From Brachionus plicatilis (Eukaryota; Rotifera; Eurotatoria; Ploima; Brachionidae), in assembly GCA_010279815.1 (NCBI GenBank), contig QEOQ01000508.1, forward strand, positions 534,254-598,253: a DNA stretch of 64,000 nucleotides. The letters are read 5' to 3'. A model generated the notes under the pieces. It was not told the DNA's origin. It saw only the letters and a list, made by a program, of their open reading frames with translations, and searched no databases. This document shows positions 36,856 through 48,260 of this stretch, in pieces. Within the stretch, counting starts at the first letter, position 1. Each line of letters starts with the position of its first letter. A program made the translations under genes and the position numbers.

Positions 36856-38898
36856 ATGGAACTTTACCAAAACTTGAGTAAATTAAACGATCTAACTGAT
36901 TTAGTAACATCAAAATCAGAATTATGTAGAAATGACGATTTCTCTGCCAAAATTAAACCTGAGTAATATATTTATTTAAATTTTTCTATGAAGAAACTAA
37001 TTTGATAAACCAAAGGTTTATTTTTTTAGAACCGATACTGTCTACGAATAATAAAGACAATTTACAAGAAAAATCTGTCAATGAAACAGATAATATTGAA
37101 GAGAGTGTAAATGAAAATAATAAAAAAACTCTTGAAAACTCATCCGAAGACCATGTTAACAAAAAATTTAAGAGGGTAATAGAAACATTTTTTAAAAATT
37201 TTAATTACATTCATCTTTAATTAAGGGTGAAAACAAAAAAAATGAAAGAAAACAGCTTGTAAAAATACGAGAAGCTCGATTATGTCCATTTATTGCAAAA
37301 TGTATTGAATGTGAATACGGATCTAAATGTTCATTCAATCATGACGTTAAAGAATACATCCAAAATAAACAAAAGGATATCAGCGAAATATGCTATGTTT
37401 TTGAAAAATATGGAAAGTGTCCTTTTGGTCTATCATGCCGGTTTAGCAAAAATCACATTGAAAAAATTGACGATCAAAATTATAAAAATCTAATAAATTT
37501 AGATAAATTTTCAAGTGACCAAGTGGTTCCAATATACAATGTTTTGAACAGTGATCTGAAGACCAAGTTGTGGAAAAAAAAATATGATTTTAAATTAAGT
37601 GACAAAATATGTTCTAAAGTCAATGAATTTATAAATAAAAATCGGAGTACAGCTCTCAAATATCATCGTTTAAAAGGAACTCTAATGCCACGTAAAGATG
37701 ATGAAAACAAGCCTGAAGAAAAGAAAGAAAATGAACCACGACTAGGTTTAGTTACCGATGAAGAATTAATAAAATTGAGGCCAGCTGAAAAAAAAGTAAT
37801 CGACTGGAAGAACAAGCTTTATTTGGCACCGTTGACAACTGTAGGAAATCTTCCATATCGTCGTATTTGCAAAGAATTCGGAGCTGATATAACTTGTTCC
37901 GAAATGGCCATGTGTACAAATCTTCTTACAGGACAAGCTTCTGAATGGGCACTAATAAAACGACATGAAAGTGAAGATTTATTTGGAATTCAACTTGCCG
38001 GAGCCTATCCGGACACAATGACAAAAGCTTGTCAAATAATTAAAGAAAATTTTAAAGTAGATTTTGTGGATATTAATTCGGGATGTCCCATAGATTTGGT
38101 TTTCAATAAAGGAGCTGGTTGCGCACTTATGACCCGCATTGACTATTTTCAAAAAATAATCAGATCCTTGGACATATTACTAGATGTACCAGTCACAGCT
38201 AAAATCCGAACTGGCATAAAGGAAAATGTTTTTATTGCTCATGAATTGGTAGCCGAAATGAAAACGTGGGGTGTTTCTATGATAACTGTAAAATAAGCTT
38301 TTTTAATAGACCCTTTTTTTAATTTTTTTCAAAGCTTCATGGCAGGACTAGACAACAACGTTATAGCAAATTAGCTGATTGGGAATACATAGATCAATGT
38401 GCCAAGTCATGTGATCCAGTGCCTCTTTTTGGATGCGGTGACATTTTATCGTTTCATGATTATAATCAGCATATGGAAAATACGAGCATTAGTGGATGCA
38501 TGTTAGCTAGAGGTGCTTTGTATAAGCCATGGATTTTTACCGAAATAAAAGAACAAAGGGACTGGGACATATCAGCTTGGGAAAGATTTGAAATGCTCAA
38601 AAAATATGCTAATTATGGTCTTGAGCATTGGGGTTCGGATTCTCAGGGTGTTGAAACAACAAGGCGTTTTCTGCTAGAATGGCTTTCGTTTTTGTATAGG
38701 TACATACCGGTTGGAATTCTAGAACAAGTACCTCAACAGATAAACCAAAGACCTCCATTTTATTTTGGACGAAATGAGCTCGAGACTCTGATGGCAAGTC
38801 CTAAGAGCTCAGATTGGATTAAAATTACTGAAATGCTTCTCGGACCGGTTCCAGAAGGCTTCCAATTTACGCCAAAACATAAAGCAAATGCATATTGA
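36856..38898 (+). CDS. DUS3L: tRNA-dihydrouridine(47) synthase (NAD(P)+)-like, DUS3L
   Basis: FMN enzyme reducing uridine 47 in the variable loop of tRNAs. Exons 36856-36962, 37016-37175, 37226-38287, 38335-38898; introns 53, 50 and 47 bp; about 630 residues (human 650). Two CCCH fingers: [20 protein letters not shown] (CX8CX5CX3H) and [16 protein letters not shown]...H. The Dus TIM barrel follows: [128 protein letters not shown]. The C-terminal helical domain ([40 protein letters not shown]) closes the protein. The acceptor at 37015 was chosen over the one at 37029 because only it keeps frame with the first exon. A broken partial copy lies at 29.3 kb. Confidence 0.97.
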
Positions 38899-40053
38899 AA
38901 AAAAGAGTAAAAATATTTTATAATAAAGATTTTTAAATTTTTAAAAATATTTTTGCTTGAAAATAAAAATTATATGAATCAAAAGTTAAATTGGCAGCCA
39001 TTTTTATTCATTTAAAGTACCAACATTATTAATTAATATTTGCTTAAGTCATGAATTTAGTTCCTACTAAATAATTTTTTTTTTTAATTGGTTGCAAACC
39101 ATGGTTAAAAGCAAATATAAAAAGAAATTTCCTTTTGTTAATCGAAGATCTTAAAATATAAAATGAAATAAATGTCATAAGACTACATAGATAAAATTAA
39201 AATTTAATGATTTTAACTGTTTTTACGCAATGGAAAGTTTTATAAAAATTAAAAATGAACAAACTTTTTTCAAATAAATTATTTACTTTACCGAAAAAAA
39301 CTTAACTTTAACTATTTGATAAGAATATTATTTCAAATTAATTCAGCCAACTTTCTTGGAAATTAAATTATTAATTTAAAAATTGATTTCAATTTTAATT
39401 TTTTAGTGCTTGATCATTAATAATTTTTTTATCTCTTTATTCACAATTTGATTAGTTATTTTTTAAAAATGCAAGATTATCTGAAATACTGATTTAAAAA
39501 AAAATTTTTTATTTTTTTATAATTTGGAACTTTTTTTCACATTTTCAATAACATATTTTTCAATTAAAAAATAACTTTTAAATTTTACAATTTTATAATT
39601 TTAAGAAATAAATTTATTTTTAGATAATAATAAATTTAATTTTTGTTTGATATTAATGTTGAAGATTTTTTTTAAACAGTTCGAATTTTAAAATTATACA
39701 GGTTGTTATAAAAATAAACTTAAAAATAATATCTAATTGTTCGCAAAAAAATTCACAATTGATGCAACATGTTATATTTTATTTTAATAAATTTTAAACA
39801 TCAGGATCGCCCTAGACTTAAATTTCAACTTAACTTCCACGTCTGATTCTTGAGCTTCTTTTTGTTCAATATCGTCTTTTTTTCATTTATTTTTTAAATT
39901 TTTTACTCAATCAACTTCTTTAAGATTTTACCTCAAAAAGATTAGCATGTGAGCTAAAAATGAAGTTCTGACAACTGAATATTATTTTTAAAATTAATAT
40001 GATAAATCAAAAGTTTTGAATTTTAATTAACAAAAGTTTCTGATATTTTCTTA
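38899..40053. other. Intergenic, very AT-rich
   Basis: 3' flank of DUS3L; no exon or RNA gene recognised. Confidence 0.6.
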
Positions 40054-40061
40054 CTTTAAAA

Positions 40062-40595
40062 TAGTGTTGGTAATCGAATCCAATCGATTGACAAATTTAA
40101 TAAATCGATTTATTTTTTTTAGTTGACTATTAAATCGATTAATTTTTTTTAGTCGATTATTATTTAAGTCAACTATTAGATCGAATAATTTTTTCTAGAT
40201 GACTATAATAGCTCTAATTTATCTCGAAATTAAAAGTTAGAAAAGCAAAAAATATTATTTTTTAATAAAAAAGGTTTTTAAATTGATTTAAAATTTAAGA
40301 TTTAAAACAAAATAAAAAATAAACAATACCATAAATTGAATAAACCTTTTTTATCAAAGAATAATATTTTTTTCTTTCCTAACTTTTAATTTCAAGATAA
40401 ATTAGAAGTATTATAGTCATCTAGAAAAAATTATTCGATCTAATAATTGACTAAAATAATAATCGACTAAAAAAATTAGTCGATTTAACAGTCAACAAAA
40501 AAAATTAATCGATTAAATAATCGACTTAAAAAAATTAGTCGATTTAAAGTTAGTCGATTATTGAATCGATAATTGATAATCGATTGCCAACACTA
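40062..40595. mobile_element. hAT-like MITE with 8-bp target duplication
   Basis: A 534-bp element flanked by the direct repeat CTTTAAAA (40054-40061 and 40596-40603). Ends TAGTGTTGGTAATCGA and TCGATTGCCAACACTA form the terminal inverted repeats, and the arms stay complementary for about 200 bp (AAAAGTTAGAAAAG versus CTTTCCTAACTTTT). An 8-bp duplication and AGTGTTGG-type ends are the marks of hAT derivatives. The interior is dense in TCGATTA words. No coding capacity. Confidence 0.88.
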
Positions 40596-40603
40596 CTTTA
40601 AAA

Positions 40604-41334
40604 TGGCATAATTATATTAGATAAAAGATGAAATCAACTTGATATTTTATTAAAAAAATATAAATTTAATTGATAGAAAGTAAAATTAAAAAACTATATT
40701 AAAAAAAAAGAATTATTAAATTTTTTATTCTTTATTTGAATGGTTTGCGCATCGTTAACACGTTTTTTGGCCTACCATGACCACGTTTTTTGCAAACTGG
40801 CATTTGATTCACTGGATCCAGGTGGCATCTAATATGTCTGGTTGTCAGTAGTTTCAGAGCTAGGGTCAGTGTTTCCGAGTTTAATGTTAAAATTTAATAT
40901 TTATTGAGTTAAGTATTCCAGCTAGGAGAATTTTGATGCATTCATAACCATTATTTTATCAAGTTTACCTATTTAATCATATAAAATTTTCTGTTGATAA
41001 AAATACCTAGCATTTTAATTTTTTGCTCTATATAAATAATAATTGAATATATCTTTTTATTCTATTAGCTAATTATTTTGTCTAGGTATAAAATTTTTTA
41101 CTTGGTAGGTTATTTTTTAATATATTTACATTAATATTTTTTTATTTAAAAAAGCCCAATGAAAAATTGATAAGTTTAGCCTTTATTAGACTGAAATATT
41201 TAAATAAGTAAAATAAATAATAAAAAAATTTTCTTAGATCTAATTTCTAATTTACAATTTATGTGCTGAATGAAGATTTTTATAGTGAAGTTTTATTTCA
41301 AATAAATTGTAAAAATAATTATAGAATATTTTGA
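40604..41334. other. Intergenic
   Basis: AT-rich, with a less AT-rich patch at about 40740-40870; no supported exon. Confidence 0.5.
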
Positions 41335-41742
41335 TTAATTATTCGACTCTTGATTTGATTGCTGATTGCTATTTAAATTACAATTGGACCCATTCTCATG
41401 TTGATGCTTTTCATCTTCTTTTTTCTTGTTAAAATCACTTTTACGATGCCCTTTGCAATGTTCGCACTCATGATCTTCATTTTCATCTTCTGACGAACTT
41501 TCATTCCAACTTTTTGGTTTATGATAAATACAACAGCATTTGGATTTTTTCTTATTCATAAATTCATTATCAACAGTTTCTGTTGTCCAACTCACTCTTC
41601 TATTTGATTTTGTTTTGCTCTTTGTCAATTTTAATCGGAGTGTGGATTCAGTTAATGTTTCTGTTTCTGTTTCTGTAATTGTTGAGGCATGTGGTTCCTC
41701 GTTTTGAATAATTGCATTGCTAATCTCAGATTGCACACTCAT
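41335..41742 (-). CDS. PPP1R11: Protein phosphatase 1 inhibitor-3 / PPP1R11
   Basis: Small, intrinsically disordered PP1 inhibitor; in vertebrates the same protein has RING-like E3 ligase activity. Single exon, 135 codons from the ATG at 41742 (human 126 residues). Diagnostic blocks: LRLKL then RRVSWTTETVDNEFMNKKKS, matching the RVxW PP1-docking motif, followed directly by KCCCIYHKPKSWNESSSEDE and the HECEHCKGHRKSDF cysteine/histidine block. The N-terminus has the Thr/Glu repeats (TITETETETLTEST) and the tail is Asn/Gln-rich rather than proline-rich. The base string ttttagtg just before the ATG could end a 5' UTR intron. Identification is secure. Confidence 0.96.
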   Translation of the reverse strand: MSVQSEISNAIIQNEEPHASTITETETETLTESTLRLKLTKSKTKSNRRVSWTTETVDNEFMNKKKSKCCCIYHKPKSWNESSSEDENEDHECEHCKGHRKSDFNKKKEDEKHQHENGSNCNLNSNQQSNQESNN

Positions 41743-43566
41743 CACTAAAAATCATTTAGGAATTGATCTCTCTAATTATTTAGGTGAACAAAATCTATTG
41801 TCAATTGAAAAGTCTAAATGAAAAATTGCAATTGGAAAAATTATTATGTAAATGAATTTCTATAATTTATAAAATTTTTAGTTTAATTATGCAGTATTTT
41901 TTCAATTTTAAATTTAGAATGCCAAAACTTTTCGAAATTGTAAAAATTTAGTCTGACTTGTAAAATTTTCTATTCATCTATTTAAAACTGGTCATAAATG
42001 AACTGAATTTTAATATTTATTTTAACAAAATACGCTTACCATAATTTCGTATTTTTACCTGTAAAAATAATGAATTGTTTGAATTTAAAAAGCTAAAAAA
42101 TGAATTTATTGATAGTGCCCAAAAATCATAAACTATAGACAGAATTATTTATTTTTAGTCTAATAACCTACAGACTTCATCAATCTCAATGATTTTTTTC
42201 TTCAATTTATATTTATATGAATTTCTTTAAAATTCTCGGGAAACATTTTGTTAACAAACTTTTATTATCTGAGCTTAAATTTCGTAAATATTAAAAAATA
42301 TCATATCAATTTTTGGAAAAACAAATATTGCATTGATAAAAGTTTTTCTCGTTAAATTTAAATTTCAAACACTATGAACAGCTTTATTTAATCCTTTTTT
42401 AATTTAATGTAATTATCCAAATTTATTGACATGTCTTTAAAATAGGGTACTCTATTTTAGTGACATATTATTCAGAATTGAGCACTTTTTTGAAAAGAAT
42501 AAAAATTCACTATTAAGGACATTTAATTAAATGTGAAGAAATTTAAAATTATTAAAAATAGTTTCAGCTTTTATGAAATTCTTTTAAGAATGGAAATTTA
42601 ATTATGTTTTAAATCTGAATGTCATTAGAAACCGGATGTATTCAACAAAAGTTAACTTATTCTTTTTTAAAGACATGTCGTATGAATTGAACATTGCTCT
42701 TTATAAAATCAGTGTTCATTTTTTACTGACATGTCACTAAATTCGGACAATTACGTTGATCAATTAATTGTTAATGATATGGTAGATGGTGCGATGGCTA
42801 AAATAGTCTCAGCTTTAAGTGGATGGACTTCTTCAAAAAGTAAAGGCATACCGTATCTTAGGCATTTAAGAACCTTCCATTCCACTTTAGAAATGGAAAT
42901 GCATTCAAGCTAAAAGGATTTCTTTATATGTCAAAATTAGCACTTGCATTTTTTGAGCAAAGGTCTATGATATTCTCAAAACAGTCTATATAATAAATGT
43001 AAAATGAAAATAAATATTCTTTAATTTAGCTTGTAAAAAACCCATTGAACTATTTTATCGATATTTCGAAATAATTGATGCTCATTACTGATGTAACAAA
43101 ATTTCATGCATTTTAATTATCAAGACATTTCTATTAACTTATTTAAATTTGAAATAATTTATCCGTACTGAACTGTCAAATTATTATTAATCTAAAATAA
43201 TAACATTTTTCAAGCTTAAGTCAAATTTTAAATATCGAAATAATTTAAATATTACATGAGTCATTTCTCTTGTGACTAGCAAATAAAAAATTCAATTGTA
43301 TTTATTTAATTTATGGAAGAAATATGACGTTTTTTTGCCAAATTCATTAATTCAATTGTGAACTAAAAATATTCTTCAAAACAAAAAAAGAATGAAAAAA
43401 AAACGAAAAAAAAAATGATTAATGATCTAAGTTTATTATATTTTAATTAAAATTTTTAAATTATCAGCGTAACATTGCTAGTCAAATAATTTTCAACCAT
43501 TTCGGTAGCATGATTTTCTAAAGAAGTTAATAATCATCCAAAAAAAAATTTTTTTATATTAAAACT
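41743..43566. other. Intergenic with three GACATGTC octamers
   Basis: No supported gene; a 60-codon frame at 42731-42913 is unassigned. The palindromic octamer GACATGTC occurs at 42428, 42672 and 42728, the same word that fills the inverted repeat immediately downstream. Confidence 0.55.
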
Positions 43567-43567
43567 A

Positions 43568-44904
43568 ACGTATTTGCTCACTCATAGTGACATGTCACTA
43601 TAGGCGAAAGCCTGGCAATAGTGACATGTCATAAATTATCGAACACTGGTTTTCATTTTCGATTTGTGACATGTCATAAAACCCGAATATAGACAAAAAA
43701 TAGCTTTTTTTTTAATTTTTAGTACCTATATTTATGACATGTCATAAATTTTTTCAAATTTCAGAAATTAAAAGGGGGGACCCTTATCGAAAAAAATGAA
43801 AAAAAAAATTTTTCTTAAATTAAAATTCCAATATATAGATTTTTATGTGCTGATTCAGAATAATATAGGTTTTGTATTTTTTGGATCAACAATACTAAAG
43901 TTATAACAAAAAAGATAATTTTTGAAAATTTAGGAAAATTCTTAAAAATGACATTTTTCCCATTTTTCAGGGTACCATACCTCGAAAATTGAAATTATCC
44001 GATTACAAGATCGACAGTGAATTTTGTAGATCTTGAGCTAATTAAGAAAAATAGACCTCGGATTTAAATATATCTCTTCAGAATCCAGAGATACAGCCCT
44101 TCAAAAATTACCAAAAAACGCTCCAAAGGGGTACTATCATTAAAAAATGAAAAAAAAATTTTCTTTAGAGTTTGCTGTTCATTTATTTGGCTTGCTTAAT
44201 TATAATAATCAAATATGGATTAAAACCTTTTTTTTACTTTCAATTTAAAATATGAATAATAAAAATAAAATAAATAAATAAATAAGCTAAATTTGAAAAA
44301 TTTTTGAAAAAATTTTTTTTTTCATTTTTTAATGATAGTACCCCTTTAGAGCGTTTTTTGGTAATTTTTGAAGGGCTGTATCTCTGGATTCTGAAGAGAT
44401 ATATTTAAATCCGAGGTCTATTTTTCTTAATTAGCTCAAGATCTACAAAATTCACTGTCGATCTTGTAATCGGATAATTTCAATTTTCGAGGTATGGTAC
44501 CCTGAAAAATGGGAAAAATGTCATTTTTAAGAATTTTCCTAAATTTTCAAAAATTATCTTTTTTGTTATAACTTTAGTATTGTTGATCCAAAAAATACAA
44601 AACCTATATTATTCTGAATCAGCACATAAAAATCTATATATTGGAATTTTAATTTAAGAAAAATTTTTTTTTTCATTTTTTTCGATAAGGGTCCCCCCTT
44701 TTAATTTCTGAAATTTGAAAAAATTTATGACATGTCATAAATATAGGTACTAAAAATTAAAAAAAAAGCTATTTTTTGTCTATATTCGGGTTTTATGACA
44801 TGTCACAAATCGAAAATGAAAACCAGTGTTCGATAATTTATGACATGTCACTATTGCCAGGCTTTCGCCTATAGTGACATGTCACTATGAGTGAGCAAAT
44901 ACGT
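43568..44904. repeat. 1.34 kb long inverted repeat rich in GACATGTC
   Basis: Two near-identical arms of about 590 bp in inverted orientation surround a spacer of about 150 bp (about 44165-44310). The outer ends read ACGTATTTGCTCACTCATAG and its complement, and TA lies directly outside both ends (43566-43567, 44905-44906), compatible with a TA target duplication. Each arm carries four copies of GACATGTC (43589, 43623, 43668, 43736; mirrored at 44729, 44797, 44842, 44876). No ORF. It is best seen as a young foldback/MITE-like element; arm identity is high enough for transcripts to form a long hairpin. Confidence 0.9.
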
Positions 44905-44905
44905 T

Positions 44906-46430
44906 ATTCAGATTTTTACCAATTTTTCTCTATTAGAAAAACAAAATTATTTTATTTGAATTATCCATGATAAAAATGTTGGCCCTGAGGAAGATTCATA
45001 AATTCTCTCATACAAAATATATTTTAAATGTATTTGATGAAGCAGATAATGATTTAATTTGCATAATGATTCAAACAATATCATTTTCATGCTTATTAAG
45101 ATGAACAAACTATCTAAGATCTTTTATGTCAAGCTCTGATAGCAAGACGATTTAAATTTTATCCTTCAGATAGTTTAAACAAATTTTAAATGATGGATTT
45201 ACCGAATGAGTTGAATAAAAAATATTAAAATTTTTATTTAATAGTGGATTTTGACATAAGTTTTTATATTGAAATTTGAGTCTTATTTAAACATTGAGGA
45301 ACAAGATTTCAAATCGAATTCAAAAAAGTGGAATTAATAACTATCATTGAAAAGATGAAATAATTTAACTTTCAAAATTATTTCAATGATAATTAAATTA
45401 TTTCATTAATTTAAAAGTATTGAATTACAAAAAATGGTAATAAAACTGATCACCAATTTATGACCATGATAGCATGACTAGATGGGTATTTATTTAATTT
45501 TTTCACCATTTAGTATTCCTTATTCTCCAAGCTCGCTGACCACAAATATAATCAGCTCATTATTTATTTATTAATTTATTTATTTATTGAATTGAATTAA
45601 CCTCCTTTAAAGAGAAGTAAAAAAAAAAAAAAAATAAATAAAAATAAAAATTTTTTTGTGTTTTTTTAAAAAATGAAAAATTATTACCTAAAAATAAAAT
45701 TACAAAAATAAAAAAGGAACATTAGTTCGAAAATAGAAAAAGGCATGACAGTTAGCAAGATCATTTTGGACCAAAATTCATGAATTTCTTTTATTTTGAA
45801 TTAGCTCATTTAGGAGAGTTCTGTAATGTTTTAATTTTAAATTGCAAAGACATACCCAAATTGAATCAGATAAACCATCATTACAAATCGGATTAATCTT
45901 AAGATTTTCTTTGAGTTGGTTTATATTTACTGTAATTTTTGAGGTTTCAATTTTAAAGTACTTGGAAATAAGTACCAAGTCAGAGGAAAAAGATTTATTA
46001 GAGGGGGAGTCATTTAGCATATATTTTAAAAATTGTGATGATAGATAATTATATTTAATTGTATTATATTATAAAAAAAGCTCCCTTGCAAGCTTTTCTA
46101 ATTATTAATTTATTTTTATTTAGTATCCGATACTAAATGAAAATGTGATAAAATATTGACAATATGATAAAAATTATCGCTCTTCAAACATATAATTATC
46201 TAGATAGATTTGGTAAAATTTTTTTTACAACATTTAAAAGAATGGGGTATATTAAGACCTATTTTATTAAAGGAATTGCTATAATATTACAACCTTTTAT
46301 CTCAACAAAGTATTCCCATACAATATATCCAGGACTTAACAAAAAAAAAATTAAAATTTCGAAATATTTATCGAATTTTTAATTTTTCCAATAATGAGAC
46401 CAAAGAATAATCACCCATTTTTATTAAAGC
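44906..46430. other. Intergenic, repeat debris
   Basis: AT-rich. Short frames at 45778-46020 (minus) and 46164-46382 (plus) look like decayed coding sequence but belong to no family I recognise. Confidence 0.45.
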
Positions 46431-46521
46431 TGTGAAATTAAATAATAATCTATCTAAAAAAGAGTCTAAAATTGACTTAGAGAAATACAATAAAAAAAAT
46501 AAAAACAGCGCAAAAAATAAT
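46431..46521. repeat. Dispersed repeat, copy 1
   Basis: About 90 bp with strong similarity to 49628-49718 in the same orientation (shared words include AGTCTAAAATTGACT and AGAGAAATACAATAAAAAAA). In frame it reads KLNNNLSKKESKIDLEKYNK. Probably a remnant of a transposon protein-coding region. Confidence 0.7.
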
Positions 46522-47323
46522 ATGTTTAATAGTTCTGGTCAGAAAACAGTATTCCGTATCAAGTTTCACGAATGAAATTTCTATGTGGATGATTTAACAA
46601 ATTTTATCTTTTTATCCTTCCAAATCTAAATACATTACTTAATTACATTTTGTTTTCATTATCATGCAATGTATTACGTGATAGACAAACCAATTTTTTT
46701 TTGAAGTAAATAGTAAAAATATTTAAAGGTTTATTACTCAAAGCAATTTAAACATTTGAAATTCTGATTTTTATTATACTTTGAAAGTCCGCTTGGTTCA
46801 ATTAGAACAAAAAATTATTTTATTGATTGCTTGGTCAAAAATAATTGGTTAGACTTAATTTTTAAAACCAAATCTTTAATTAAATGAAAAAATAATATCA
46901 TGATTCCTTTTTAATTTGATGAAAAAATGTACAATAATGTTATCACAAATACTTATTTATTAATTAAATAAAATAAAAGTTGAAGTCTCTTAAGGAGTTT
47001 TAATACCAGAGTGGCGAAAGCAGCTCTTCATTTTAGCATTTTAAAAAAATTTTCATTTAAAAGCAATAAATAATTATGAATTGCTTTTTGTCTTAATATT
47101 TCAATTTAATCACATTAAGTCAACTAAAAAGTCGGGTCAAATTGATCCGTCGGGCTCTACTGCATAAAATTTTTTTTTGGCTTTTAACATAAATTTAAAA
47201 AACAAAGTTTTATAAATTATCAATTATTTTTGAAAAACGAATTGAAGAAAAATAATATCTTGTTCAATTAAATTTAAGTTAAAAAGCTTAAAATCGGGTC
47301 AATTTGACCCGCCTGACTTTATA

Positions 47324-48260
47324 GTGTTAAATTGAATTCAAATTTGTGGAAAATAAAAAATATTTTTGAATTTTACATTAGACCCAGTGCTTTAAATTGT
47401 ATTCAAAAAAACATCGGGAAAATGATTTTTTTATATTTAATTTTTGGAATAATCTCAAAAAGTGGACTGTTTTCAAAAGGCCGGTGGAGAGAGAAGCCGT
47501 GAGGTGGCCGGCCAAATATTACAGTACACTGTGATGGTCGCTCGACTGAAAGGCCGTTAAACGGCCGATCGTGCGCAGACCGAAAAAATTATTTAAAAAA
47601 AAAATTATTTGAAATAAAATTCTTAAAATAAATTGAAATTTAATTTTTTTTTAATTTTAAATTTTTATAAAAATACAAAAAAGAAAAAATTTTCATTATC
47701 GAATTTTTAAAATTTTATTTCGTATTATATTAAAATCTTTATGTTCAAATAAAAATAAATATTTTTATTAGATATTTTTGAAAATATCAAAATATTATTT
47801 AAATATTTCCTAATTTAAGCAAAGTAAAATTTCTGATCAAATTTCAAGCGTTCAATCTTACTCAAACATTTTTAAATGCGCAATTAAATTTAATTGCACT
47901 TTTAGAAATTATAATCCTTATTCTTAAAGTTTAAAAATAAAGCTTTGAAATATTAAAAAAATTAAAAATCTGCGATGAAATTTAATTGCGCATCTAAAAA
48001 TTTTTGAGCAAGATTGAGCGATTGAAATTTGATCAGAAATTTTACTTTGCTCCTATTTAAAGGATATGATAAATAATAAATGTTACTTTTAATGCCTAGA
48101 AATTTTTCTTAAAAATCTTACTAAAATTTTTTTGGACCATTCGGCGGGCCGTCTAACGGCCTTCCAGTTAGCCGGCCGCTTGCACGGCCGACCACGGTCT
48201 CGGCTTTTTTTTTTCTGGCCAGCCACGTGTCCTCTAGACCGGCCCTTAACACTATTTATG
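47324..48260. repeat. Composite inverted repeat with GC-rich arms
   Basis: Outer arms about 47480-47600 and 48125-48250 are strikingly GC-rich for this genome (GGCCGTTAAACGGCC; CCGTCTAACGGCC; GGCCGGCC) and roughly inverted copies. Inner arms 47814-47905 and 47968-48056 are better-preserved inverted copies (GCAAAGTAAAATTTCTGATC versus GATCAGAAATTTTACTTTGC). Possible ends are TAGTGTTAA and TTAACACTA, without a clear target duplication. Possibly an old, diverged transposon. Confidence 0.65.

Noticed and set aside
42731..42913. 60-codon ORF (MSLNSDNYVDQLIVNDMV...)
   Set aside because: Reads less repetitively than its surroundings but has no family, no splice partner, and its ATG lies inside a GACATGTC repeat word; not supportable as a gene.
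45778..46382. Short ORFs on both strands (80 and 72 codons)
   Set aside because: Unassignable; lie among dispersed repeats and probably represent decayed element sequence.
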